Source of the DNA: Ideonella alba | Lineage (GTDB): Bacteria > Pseudomonadota > Gammaproteobacteria > Burkholderiales > Burkholderiaceae_C | DNA: 64,000 nt | Direction of reading: 5' to 3' | Assembly: GCF_018069875.1 (NCBI RefSeq) | Contig: NZ_JAGQDF010000001.1 | Coordinates: 434,001-498,000 of the forward strand | Shown: positions 1 through 8,184 of the stretch, piece after piece | How the letters are laid out: each line of letters begins with the position of its first letter | How positions within the stretch are numbered: the stretch's first letter is position 1 | Notes under the pieces: model-generated | What the model saw: only the letters and a program-made list of their open reading frames with translations | What the model was told of the DNA's origin: nothing | Database searches by the model: none | Made by a program: the position numbers and the translations under genes

Positions 1-553
1 CCGGCATGTCCTTCAGCGCCTCCACGCGGTCCTCGTCGCCGTAGCCGCAGATCGGGGCGATCGCGGCCAGGTCGCGTGGGTACTCGGCCGCCCAGGCCCA
101 GGTGCCGAAGCCGCCCATCGACAGGCCGGTGCAGACCACGCGGTCCGGGTCGGCGGGCAGCGTGGGCAGCAGGTGCTGCAGCAGCGCGTGCAGCAGGTGG
201 GCGTCCCAGGCGGTGCCGGGTTCCAGCTGCGGCCCGACGACGATGAAGGGGAAGTCGTCCTGACGGTCCAGCGTCTTCAGCGGCCCGTGCACGCGCACCG
301 CCTGCAGGTCCTTGCCGCGCTCGCCGGAGCCGTGCAGGAAGAACATCAGCGGCCAGCGGCGCGTGGGCTCGGTGGTCACGGCGCGCGGCAGGTACAGCCA
401 GTAGCGCAGGCGCGCGCGCACCAGCACCTGGACGTCGGCGGCCTGCGCGTGCAGGCCCGGGGTGGGGGGGGTCATGGTGGTGCAGGCCGCCAGCGGCGGC
501 AGGGTGAGGCCGGCCAGGCCCAGTTGAAGCACGTGTCGGCGGGGGAGCGTCAT
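1..553 (-). CDS. lipoprotein alpha/beta-hydrolase (predicted peptidase/esterase), partial
   Basis: The first 184 residues are present and the C-terminus lies beyond the window edge. The N-terminus has a twin-arginine-like start (LPRRH) and a lipobox LAAC with Cys24, so it is probably a lipoprotein. The sequence MFFLHGSGERGKD fits the oxyanion-loop region of the PHB-depolymerase/dienelactone-hydrolase type of alpha/beta hydrolase, and GLSMGGFG is the nucleophile elbow with Ser145. The acid and His of the triad are not in view. The start overlaps the stop of the upstream glycosidase gene by 4 bases, making it the last visible gene of the carbohydrate operon. It may remove ester-linked substituents from the polysaccharide, but that is inferred from position only. 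Confidence 0.8.
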   Translation of the reverse strand, partial: MTLPRRHVLQLGLAGLTLPPLAACTTMTPPTPGLHAQAADVQVLVRARLRYWLYLPRAVTTEPTRRWPLMFFLHGSGERGKDLQAVRVHGPLKTLDRQDDFPFIVVGPQLEPGTAWDAHLLHALLQHLLPTLPADPDRVVCTGLSMGGFGTWAWAAEYPRDLAAIAPICGYGDEDRVEALKDMP

Positions 554-3500
554 CGCGTGGACTCCAGCGTGATCGTCAGCGGCGGCGCGGGCAGCGCCAG
601 TTCGCGGCCCTGCCAGGGCAGCGTCTGGCCCTGGGCATCGCGGGCGGTGGGCAGCGGCGCGCCCTCGGGCCAGCGCAGGCGCAGGCCGCCGGCAGGGGGG
701 GAATCCAGCGCCTGCACGGCCAGCGTCCAGCCACCGGTCATGGGTGTCAGCGACCAGCCCAGCGGACCGTGCGAGGTGCGCAGGCCGCGCACTGCCCAGG
801 GTTCACCCAGCCAGGCGGCGCGCAGGCCCGCACCGATCACCAGGCTGCGGTCGTGCTCGCGCTCGTAGGCCAGTGCATCCAGTGCGCTGCGCAGGTAGTC
901 GGAGCTGACCCAGGCGTGCGGCATGTCGCCCAGGAAGTGCACCTGGCGCGGGCGGCGCATCACCACCTCGGCCCACTGGTTCCAGCCGGCGGGGCGCTGG
1001 TCGGCGAAGAAGAAGTCCAGCATCTGCCAGGCGCGCTCGCCCTGGCCCAGGCGCAGCAGCGCGCCGACGCTGCGCAACTCGTAGGGCGTGTAGTCGGCCC
1101 AGTCGCGCTGACCCAGGCGGCGCGCCTCGGCCTCCTGCCAGTAGCGCTCGAAGGTGGCCTGCAGCCATTCGGCGGGCAGCAGGTCATCGGCCTGCGCGGG
1201 GCTGAGGGCCACGGTGGTGGAGGTGGCATCGAAGTCGCCCAGTTCGGCGGCGCCGGGAATGAAGGTGATGCCCTTGGCCTGCATCGCGCGGGCGATGGAG
1301 GTGCGCAGTTCGGTGGCGAACTCGTCGCGCCAGCCGGCCCAGCGGGTGGCGCTGGCAGGGTCGCCCATCGCCCGGGCCAGCGCCGGTGCGTCGCGGTAGC
1401 CGCGCAGCGCCCAGAAGTTGTCCCAGTACGAGTGCATGGGTTTCTCGGAGTAGCCCTCGTGACTGATCGAGGCGGGCATCAGGCCGAAGAAGGCGTCACG
1501 GCCGGGGGCGCGGTTGGCATCGGTGCGCTCGCTCTGGCGCAGCGATTCCATGTAGGCCACCACGCGCTGCACGCGTGGCCAGTGGCGCTGCAGGAAGGCG
1601 CGGTCGCCGGTGTGCTGCCACACCAGCATCACCGCATGCAGATACTGGCCGTGGCTGTCGTTCTCGGGCACCGGGTCGGCGCCGCGGCGGTCGATGCAGC
1701 AGGGCACCTTGCCGTTGGCGAACAGGCGCTCGCCGAACCAGTCGACGAAGTCGCGCGAGGCCTCCGCTTCGCCCGCGCGCAGCAGACCCTCCACCATCAT
1801 CGCGCCGTCGCGGATCCAGCTGCGCGCGTAGCTGCGGGTGCCCGGCTGCAGCGCCGGGCCATCGCGGCTGATCAGGATCTGCGCCATTGCGCTGCGCAGG
1901 CTGTCGGCCACCCGCTGCGCGGCGGCGGGCAGCTGCAGCGTGACGGCGCCCAGGCGTTGGCGCCAGGCGGTGGCGATGCGCTCGAAGCGGGCGTCCAGAC
2001 CGGCCACGGTCTCGGGCGGCACCGCGGCCTGGCCCAGCGGCACGGCCACCGCGATCGTGCGGGCCTCGCCCGGCGCCAGGTCGAGCGACCAGGCCAGCGC
2101 GCCGGAGGCCAGTGTCTGGGGATCGGTGATCTCGCGCGCGACACCGGGTGCATCGCCCTCGGCCAGGCCAGCGTCGAAGGCGCGCAGTTCCACCGCGTCC
2201 GGCGCCTGCAGTGCGCGCATGCGGGGCTGGCCATCGACCCACCATTGCTGGTCGCGCCAGGCCAGCCGGCGCAGGGGCACCGCACCGCCGGGCGTGTTGA
2301 GGAACTGCTGCGGCGGGTTGACTTGCCAGGGGCGAAGACCGAGCACCAGCGCCCCCTTGAGCGGCGCACCCGGCGGGGCCTGCATGCGGTAGCGCAGCCA
2401 CATCACCGGGGAGGGGGCAGGGCCGTCGGCGGCGGCAGCGATCGACAGCTGCGCCTGGGGATGCTGCCAATGCACCGAGGGCATCGGCAGGAAGCCGTCC
2501 CGCAGCTGGTGCGAGGCCTGCACTGCGGCCCAGTCGATGCGCGTGCCGTCGGCCAGGCGCAGCGCGGGCACCAGGCTGAATCCGGACACGCCGGCCTCGG
2601 CGGCGCCGTCCTCGTCCAGCAGGCCCGAGCGGGCGCCGCCGCCGTCCACGCCCACCACGGTCCAGTAGCTCTGCTCGTTCAGGAAGGCGCGGGGCAGCGT
2701 GCCGCGCGGCAGCGCCAGCGCGCGGGTCTTGAGCATGGCGTTGGTGTCGGGCCAGGCGCCGGGCTCGATGCGCTGCAGCTCGGCCAGCGCGTCACCGCCC
2801 TTCAGCTGCACCAGGCGCAGGTGGCGCGCGCGCTCGTCGGGCAGGTGCAGGGTGTCGATCGGGCCCTGCGCGCCGTCGACCCGGCGCAGCAGTCGCCAGT
2901 GGCGACCGTCATCGGACGCCTCCAGGCGCAGCGTTCTGGCTTGCGTGCCGCCCTTCCACCAGTGCAGGGCCACGCCGTCCAGTTCGCGCACGGTGCCGTG
3001 GTCGATCTGCAGCGTGGCGCGGCCGGGGCCGGGGGACCAGGCGGTGCCGGCATCGCCATCCAGGGTCGCCGCGGCCTCGGCGGCGTCACGGTCGGCCCGC
3101 GCCGTGGGGACGGGCCAGGTGGCGGGCGGCGGGTCCTGCGCGGTCAGCGAGAGCTGCTGCAGGCAGACCTCACCGCGGCCACCGTCCCGGCCGGCGGCCA
3201 CGGCCAGCTCCAGCCCGGCGGTGCGGCGCAGCGTCTTGTCGGCCGTGGGGCCCCAGGCGAATGTCAACGCACGGCCGGGGATGCGCCACTCGCTGGGCTG
3301 CGCCGGCGGCGGCGTGTTGGCGCGACGGTGCCACCAGACGTTCTCGCCGCTGGCATCGACGAACTTCAGCTGGATGTCGTTGGCGCCGCCCGTGCCGTGC
3401 AGGCGCAGCGCCAGCGCCGGATGGGCGGGCCAGTCGATCGCCAGCGCGCGCCGCGCCACCGCATAGCCGGAGACGCCGTTGAAGTCGTAGGCCAGGCACA

Positions 3501-3654
3501 GGCCGCCGCGGGCGTCATGACGCAGCGTGGCGCGTACCTGGTCCGAGGCCTCGGCGCGCCAGGCGCCGGGGTGGCGGAAATCGTCCAGCACGCGGGTGCT
3601 GGCGGCCTGCACGGCGCTGCCGGCCAGCAGCAGGATCAGGGCGGCCCGCTTCAT
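550..3654 (-). CDS. exported multidomain six-hairpin glycoside hydrolase with discoidin-like domain
   Basis: This 1034-residue protein starts with a signal peptide (MKRAALILLLAGSAVQA). Roughly residues 20-165 form a galactose-binding-like beta-sandwich. Roughly 170-290 resemble an F5/8 type C (discoidin) carbohydrate-binding domain, followed by a beta-rich linker domain. From about residue 590 comes an alpha/alpha-toroid glycosidase domain, recognisable by WIRDGAMM (near residue 612), GKVPCCIDRRG and NDSHGQY. I cannot assign a CAZy family with certainty. The ATG at 3654 overlaps the MalG-like permease stop by 4 bases; the open frame continues upstream only as a shadow of the permease. It is probably periplasmic and trims oligosaccharides before ABC import. 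Confidence 0.8.
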   Translation of the reverse strand: MKRAALILLLAGSAVQAASTRVLDDFRHPGAWRAEASDQVRATLRHDARGGLCLAYDFNGVSGYAVARRALAIDWPAHPALALRLHGTGGANDIQLKFVDASGENVWWHRRANTPPPAQPSEWRIPGRALTFAWGPTADKTLRRTAGLELAVAAGRDGGRGEVCLQQLSLTAQDPPPATWPVPTARADRDAAEAAATLDGDAGTAWSPGPGRATLQIDHGTVRELDGVALHWWKGGTQARTLRLEASDDGRHWRLLRRVDGAQGPIDTLHLPDERARHLRLVQLKGGDALAELQRIEPGAWPDTNAMLKTRALALPRGTLPRAFLNEQSYWTVVGVDGGGARSGLLDEDGAAEAGVSGFSLVPALRLADGTRIDWAAVQASHQLRDGFLPMPSVHWQHPQAQLSIAAAADGPAPSPVMWLRYRMQAPPGAPLKGALVLGLRPWQVNPPQQFLNTPGGAVPLRRLAWRDQQWWVDGQPRMRALQAPDAVELRAFDAGLAEGDAPGVAREITDPQTLASGALAWSLDLAPGEARTIAVAVPLGQAAVPPETVAGLDARFERIATAWRQRLGAVTLQLPAAAQRVADSLRSAMAQILISRDGPALQPGTRSYARSWIRDGAMMVEGLLRAGEAEASRDFVDWFGERLFANGKVPCCIDRRGADPVPENDSHGQYLHAVMLVWQHTGDRAFLQRHWPRVQRVVAYMESLRQSERTDANRAPGRDAFFGLMPASISHEGYSEKPMHSYWDNFWALRGYRDAPALARAMGDPASATRWAGWRDEFATELRTSIARAMQAKGITFIPGAAELGDFDATSTTVALSPAQADDLLPAEWLQATFERYWQEAEARRLGQRDWADYTPYELRSVGALLRLGQGERAWQMLDFFFADQRPAGWNQWAEVVMRRPRQVHFLGDMPHAWVSSDYLRSALDALAYEREHDRSLVIGAGLRAAWLGEPWAVRGLRTSHGPLGWSLTPMTGGWTLAVQALDSPPAGGLRLRWPEGAPLPTARDAQGQTLPWQGRELALPAPPLTITLESTR

Positions 3655-4472
3655 TGCTTGACGCTGCCCATCAGCAGCCCCTGCATGTAGAAACGCTGCA
3701 GCGCCAGGAACAGGCCCAGCACCGGCAGCACGGTGAGCACCGCGCCGGCCATCATCAGCTCGGTGTCCTGCACATGCTCGCGCGACAGGCCGGCCAGGGC
3801 CACCGGCAGCGTCTGCAACTCGCGGTCGGTCAGCACGATCAGCGGCCACATGAAGTCGTTCCAGGCGCCCAGAAAGCTCAGCAGCGCCAGCGTCACCACC
3901 ACCGGCGCCAGCAGCGGCAGCACCACCGAGCGGAAGATGCGCCACTCGCTGGCGCCGTCCAGGCGCGCCGCCTCGATCAGCTCGTCCGGGATGCCCAGCG
4001 CGTACTGGCGCACCAGGAAGATGCCGAACACGCTGGCCAGCCAGGGCACCAGTGCACCGGCGAAGGTGTTGACCAGGCCCAGGTTCTTGAGCATCAGAAA
4101 GAGCGGCAGCATGGCCACCTGCGCGGGAATCACCAGCGCGCCCAGCAGCGCGCGAAACAGCGTGTCGCGGCCCTTGAAGCGCAGTTTGGCAAAGGCGTAG
4201 CCGGCGCTCAGGTTGAACAGCAGCGACAGCGCGGTGGCGCCCAGCGCCAGCCCCAGGCTGTTGAGGAACGGTTGGCCCATGCCGTCGCCACTGAACAGCG
4301 CGCGGTAGTGTTGCAGCGTGGGCTGCGCGGGCCACAGCGGCGGCGGGAAGGTGCTGGCCTCGCCGGGCGCCATCAGCGAGGCGGCCACCATCCAGGCCAG
4401 CGGCGCCAGCGTCAGCGCGGCGATCAGCAGCAAGGCGGCATGCAGCAGGATGGACACGGTGCGACGGTTCAT
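3651..4472 (-). CDS. carbohydrate ABC transporter permease, MalG type (CUT1)
   Basis: This 273-residue inner-membrane protein has about six hydrophobic segments. The binding-protein-dependent transport signature is near the C-terminal third (EAARLDGASEWRIF), where the EAA loop docks on the ATPase. The C-terminus has the usual MalG-like ending after FYMQGLLMG. The start MNRRTVSI at 4472 was chosen because it overlaps the preceding permease stop by 4 bases; the frame upstream has no membrane-protein character. It forms the channel with the adjacent MalF-type subunit. No MalK/MsmK-type ATPase is encoded in the cluster, so a shared ATPase elsewhere must drive transport. Confidence 0.92.
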   Translation of the reverse strand: MNRRTVSILLHAALLLIAALTLAPLAWMVAASLMAPGEASTFPPPLWPAQPTLQHYRALFSGDGMGQPFLNSLGLALGATALSLLFNLSAGYAFAKLRFKGRDTLFRALLGALVIPAQVAMLPLFLMLKNLGLVNTFAGALVPWLASVFGIFLVRQYALGIPDELIEAARLDGASEWRIFRSVVLPLLAPVVVTLALLSFLGAWNDFMWPLIVLTDRELQTLPVALAGLSREHVQDTELMMAGAVLTVLPVLGLFLALQRFYMQGLLMGSVKQ

Positions 4473-5359
4473 GCCGCACCTTCCTGGCGCCGCGCCGCCC
4501 ACAGTTGCAGGCGCGTCAGCGCGAACATCACCAGGAACAGCACGAATGCCACGGCCGAGGCCGCGCCCAGGCTCCACCACTTGAAGCCTTCCTCGTACAT
4601 GAAGTAGAGGACGGTGACGGTGCGCTGCGCCGGCCCGCCCTGCGTCATCACATAGGGCTCGGCAAAGAGCTGGAAGTGGCCGGCCATCGTGAGGATGCTG
4701 ACCATCAGCAGCATCGGTGCCAGCTGCGGCAGCGTGATGTGGCGCAGCTGCTGCCAGCGGGTGGCGCCTTCAAGCTGCGCGGCCTCGTACAGCTCCTTCG
4801 GGATGGCCTGCAGCCCGGCCAGCAGGATCACCATGTTGTAGCCGTAGTTCTTCCACACCGACATCAGCACGATGGCCGGCATGGCGGTGGCGGGCTGGCC
4901 CAGCCAGTCGATCGCGTCAATGCCCAGCCACGCCAGGCCGTGGTTGAGCAGGCCGTAGCGCGTGTGCAGCAGGTACTTCCAGACCACCGCCACCGCCACC
5001 AGCGTGGTCACCACCGGGGCGAACAGTGCGGTGCGGAAGAAGGCCCGCGCACGCACCAGCGGCGAGTTCAGCAGCAGCGCCGCGCCCAATGAGGCGCCGA
5101 TCGACAGCGGCACCCCCACCGCCACGAAGAAGGCGGTGTTGCCCAACGCCTGCCAGAACAGCGGCGTGGCCAGCAGTTGGGTGTAGTTGCGCAAGCCGGC
5201 GAAGCGCAGGTTGTCCAGCGAGGCCAGCGCGTAGATGTCGAAATCGGTGAAGCTCAGGGCCAGCGCCGCCAGCACCGGCAGCGCGAAGAACACCGCGATG
5301 GCCATCACCGCCGGGGCCACGAACAGCCAGCCGGCCCAGTCGAGCGGCTTGAACCTCAT
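4469..5359 (-). CDS. carbohydrate ABC transporter permease, MalF type (CUT1)
   Basis: This 296-residue membrane permease has six to seven predicted hydrophobic helices, beginning with WLFVAPAVMAIAVFFALP. The EAA-loop motif EAAQLEGATRWQQLRHITLP is followed by the final helices. Residues FTDFDIYALASLDNLRFAGLRNY are typical of the MalF/UgpA-type N-terminal periplasmic segment. Start and stop each overlap the neighbouring gene by 4 bases, implying translational coupling with the solute-binding protein upstream and the MalG-type partner downstream. The substrate is probably an oligosaccharide released by the neighbouring periplasmic glycosidases. Confidence 0.93.
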   Translation of the reverse strand: MRFKPLDWAGWLFVAPAVMAIAVFFALPVLAALALSFTDFDIYALASLDNLRFAGLRNYTQLLATPLFWQALGNTAFFVAVGVPLSIGASLGAALLLNSPLVRARAFFRTALFAPVVTTLVAVAVVWKYLLHTRYGLLNHGLAWLGIDAIDWLGQPATAMPAIVLMSVWKNYGYNMVILLAGLQAIPKELYEAAQLEGATRWQQLRHITLPQLAPMLLMVSILTMAGHFQLFAEPYVMTQGGPAQRTVTVLYFMYEEGFKWWSLGAASAVAFVLFLVMFALTRLQLWAARRQEGAA

Positions 5360-6630
5360 GCGGCGCCTCCGTGGCGCGCCAGCATCCAGCGGCGCTTCTC
5401 CAGCAGGCGGTCGGTGCGCTCATCCAGCACCGCCAGTGCGGTCTCGGGGGCCATCGTGCCGCGCACCACCTGCTCCAGCACCAGCTTCAGCTCGGTCGCG
5501 ATGCGCTCCCATTCGGGCACCTGCGGCACCGGGCGCACGTGCTCCAGCTGGGTGCGGAAGGCCTGCGTGGGCTCGTCGCTGGCCAAGGTGCCGCCGGTCC
5601 AGGCGCTGCGCCGGGGCGGCAGGTTGCCGGTCATCGCGTGGAAGCGCTGCTGCACCTCGGGCCGCGCCAGGTAGCGCATCACCGCGAAGGCCTCGGGCTT
5701 GTGGGTCGAGCGGCGGAACATCGCCAGGCTGGCGCCGCCGGCGATCGACGCACCGGGGCCGCGCGTGCCCTCGGGGCCGGGCAGCGGCGCCGTGGCCCAG
5801 CTGGCCTGCAGCGCGGGCGGCAGGCGGCGGCGGAACTCACCGATCTGCCAGGGCCCGCTGATGTAGAAGCTGAAGTAGCCGCGGCCGAACTCGTTCCAGA
5901 CGTTGGCGATCTCCTGGTTGCTGGCCGGCGGCGCCAGCTGCTCGCGGTACAGCGACAGGAAGTAGTCCCAGGCGCGGCGAAAGCCCAGGCTGCGGAAGTG
6001 GCCGCGGGTGGCGTTGTCGCGCAGCAGCGGCTCGTCCTGCTGCAGGCCCAGGGCGACGATCGGGTCGTATTCGTTCAGCGGCAGCAGTACCGCGTAGTTC
6101 GCCGGGCCGACGCGCCGGCGGATGGCGCGCAGCATGCGCTGCCATTCGGCCCAGTCGGCAGGGGGGTGATCAAAGCCGGCCTGGGCCAGCAGGTCGCGGC
6201 GGTAGAACAGCAGCCGGGTGTCGACGTACCAGGGCAGACCGACCAGCGTGCCGTCGATCAGGTTGGTGCGCCAGATGCCTTCGAAATGGTCCGCCGGGTC
6301 GATCTCGGGGGCCTTCGCCAGCCACGGCGCCAGCGGCTCCAGCGCGCCCAGCGCGGCGAACTCGGGCAGCCAGGTGTTGCCCAGCTGGGCCAGGTCGGGC
6401 GTGGCGTCGCCGGCGAAGGCGGTCAGCAGCTTCTCGTGGGCGGCGCTCCAGGGCAACTGCTCGATGCGCAGGCGGATCCCGGGGTGCTCGGCGCGGAAGT
6501 CCTGCAGCAGTTCGGCCACCACCTCGCCCTCGCGGCCCATGGCCCAGAAGCGCAGCTCGCCTGCGCCCGGCCGGCTGCAGCCGGCCAGCGGTGCAGCCGC
6601 CAGCAGCAGGTGACGCCGCCGCAGGCTCAT
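5356..6630 (-). CDS. sugar ABC transporter solute-binding lipoprotein
   Basis: This 424-residue extracellular solute-binding protein (SBP family 1, UgpB/MalE-like) starts MSLRRRHLLLAAAPLAGCS. The lipobox LAGC puts the lipidated cysteine at residue 18, so it is membrane-anchored in the periplasm. Family features include PDLAQLGNTWLPEFA in the N-lobe, LVGLPWYVDTRLLFYRRDLL in the hinge region, and a C-terminal lobe with GGASLAMFRRS and MRYLARPEVQQRF. The start at 6630 overlaps the GH144-like gene stop by 4 bases. It captures the oligosaccharide for the two permeases encoded immediately downstream. Confidence 0.92.
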   Translation of the reverse strand: MSLRRRHLLLAAAPLAGCSRPGAGELRFWAMGREGEVVAELLQDFRAEHPGIRLRIEQLPWSAAHEKLLTAFAGDATPDLAQLGNTWLPEFAALGALEPLAPWLAKAPEIDPADHFEGIWRTNLIDGTLVGLPWYVDTRLLFYRRDLLAQAGFDHPPADWAEWQRMLRAIRRRVGPANYAVLLPLNEYDPIVALGLQQDEPLLRDNATRGHFRSLGFRRAWDYFLSLYREQLAPPASNQEIANVWNEFGRGYFSFYISGPWQIGEFRRRLPPALQASWATAPLPGPEGTRGPGASIAGGASLAMFRRSTHKPEAFAVMRYLARPEVQQRFHAMTGNLPPRRSAWTGGTLASDEPTQAFRTQLEHVRPVPQVPEWERIATELKLVLEQVVRGTMAPETALAVLDERTDRLLEKRRWMLARHGGAA

Positions 6631-8075
6631 CCCAGCCAGCCGCCGGTGAAGCCGGCGCGCAGCAGGCCGCGGCGCAGCGTGGGCTCGCCGCGCATCACGC
6701 GCCACAGACCGCCGTGACGGTGGTTGGCGGCGGCCAGCGCAATCGAGCCCTGGTCGATGCCGATGTGGTCGGTCCCGGTCCAGCCGAAGCCGGGCACGGT
6801 GCGGCCGTCGGACAGCGTGGCGCCCTCGACGCGGAAGCTGGTGTTGAAGCTGTCGACGAAGCCGTGGCGGTTGTAGATCACGTGGCCGAAGCGCTGGCGC
6901 AGCGCGCGCAGCAGCGGCAGCACCACCTCGGGGGCGAAGGGCAGGCTGGACAGGCCGGCCGCGGGCGCCAGCGTGCCGTCATCGAAGGTGCCCACCAGGG
7001 CCGCGCCGCGGGCGCGGTAGTCGTGGAACTGCCGCCGGCGGCCGCGGTGGTCGTGGCCCTGGATCATGCCGGGGCCGTCGCAGGCGGTCAGGCCCCAGAT
7101 ATCGGCGCCGTAGTCGCTCCAGTCCTGCGGGTTGGCGATGGCGTAGGCCCGCTGCGCCAGCGTGGCGCGGCGGCTGTTCTCGAAGTAGTCCAGGCCCTTG
7201 TCGCGCATGAAGGCATCCTGGATGCCACGGAAGTCGATGAAGCAGTGGCTGAACTGGTGCCAGAACAGGGGCGCGCCGCCCAGGTGGGTCTGGCCCATGA
7301 AGGTGCCCCAGCCGCGGCTGTAGGTGCGGGTGTAGTCGTCCCAGGACGAGGCCGCGGCCGGGTGGGTGGGCGAGCCCAGGGCCAGCAGATACATCATCGT
7401 GGACTCGTCGTAGCCGAGGTAATCGATGAAGTCGGCGAAGCCGCGCTCGGGGTTCCAGCCCATGCAGATCAGCCCGCCGCGCTGCTGCATCCAGGGCCAG
7501 TCGATGCGCTCATGGATGGCCTGCACGCGCTGTCGCAGTTCGCGCTCGTCGGGGTGGTCGCCGTCAAAGAAGGCCTGCGCCGTCAGCAGGCCCGACAGCA
7601 GCCACGCCGTGTCGATGCTGGAGAGCTCGACACCGGGTGCGAAGCGGGTGCCGCGCTCGATGTCGATGAAGTGGTAGAAGAAGCCGCGGTGGCCGGCCAT
7701 GCCGCTGGCCTGCGGGCCCTGCGGCGCCTGGTCCAGGAAGCGCGCGGCCGCCAGGCAGCGGGCCCGGGCGGCCTCGCGGCTGCGCAGCCCTGACTGCACC
7801 GCGGCCACGAAGGCGGCCAGCGCGAAGCCCGTGGCCGCGGTGCTGGCCATGCGCGGACGACGGGGGGAGCGGTCGGGCGCCAGGCCGCTGACCGGGTGGG
7901 TGGTGTCCCAGAAGTAGTCGATGGTGCGGGCCAGCAGGTCATCGACCAGGGCCTCGTCACTGGTCGGCAGGCCCGGTTCAGCGGCGGGCGCCTTGGCCAG
8001 GGCCGGCAGCGGCAGCAGGCCGGACAGGGCCCAGGCCAGCCAGTGCCGGCGGGAGAGCGGGAGGACGGGGGGCAT
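6627..8075 (-). CDS. exported PF10091 glycoamylase-like enzyme, GH144-like endo-beta-glucanase
   Basis: This 482-residue protein begins with a signal peptide after LSRRHWLAWALSGLLPLPALAKA and is predicted periplasmic. The mature part matches PF10091: STAATGFALAAFVAAV, GFFYHFIDIERG, SSIDTAWLLSGLLTA, FWHQFSHCFIDFRGI, DYFENSRRATLAQRAYAI and GLTACDGPG. Characterised members of this fold include GH144 endo-beta-1,2-glucanases; substrate specificity here is inferred, not shown. ATG 8075 was chosen because it directly precedes the signal peptide; an in-frame ATG at 8147 would give an unusual 24-residue extension. Its stop overlaps the binding-protein start by 4 bases, while a strong hairpin separates it from the receptor gene upstream. 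Confidence 0.85.
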   Translation of the reverse strand: MPPVLPLSRRHWLAWALSGLLPLPALAKAPAAEPGLPTSDEALVDDLLARTIDYFWDTTHPVSGLAPDRSPRRPRMASTAATGFALAAFVAAVQSGLRSREAARARCLAAARFLDQAPQGPQASGMAGHRGFFYHFIDIERGTRFAPGVELSSIDTAWLLSGLLTAQAFFDGDHPDERELRQRVQAIHERIDWPWMQQRGGLICMGWNPERGFADFIDYLGYDESTMMYLLALGSPTHPAAASSWDDYTRTYSRGWGTFMGQTHLGGAPLFWHQFSHCFIDFRGIQDAFMRDKGLDYFENSRRATLAQRAYAIANPQDWSDYGADIWGLTACDGPGMIQGHDHRGRRRQFHDYRARGAALVGTFDDGTLAPAAGLSSLPFAPEVVLPLLRALRQRFGHVIYNRHGFVDSFNTSFRVEGATLSDGRTVPGFGWTGTDHIGIDQGSIALAAANHRHGGLWRVMRGEPTLRRGLLRAGFTGGWLG

Positions 8076-8153
8076 CGTCAACGGGGCGGTCGTCAGGATG
8101 AGCGGGACCACTGCGGTGCTCGGTCCGACCGCCGCAGTGTCTCGCATGGACAG

Positions 8154-8176
8154 GGGGCCGGCACGGCGCCGGCCCC
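8154..8176 (-). terminator. strong GC hairpin between receptor and glucanase genes
   Basis: A perfect 9-base-pair inverted repeat (GGGGCCGGC / GCCGGCCCC) with a 5-base loop lies just after the TonB-dependent receptor stop and before the glucanase start. It is not followed by a T-run, so it is more likely an attenuator or mRNA-stabilising element than a full terminator. Such an element could keep receptor mRNA more abundant than the downstream enzyme and transporter mRNA. That role is inferred. Confidence 0.55.
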
Positions 8177-8184
8177 GCGATCGC

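Noticed and set aside
769-3690. Long plus-strand open frame (about 970 codons) opposite the six-hairpin glycosidase
   Set aside because: It is an antisense frame in very GC-rich DNA; the translation is low-complexity, rich in Gly, Ala, Arg and His, and has no family resemblance. The minus strand has a complete, recognisable protein.
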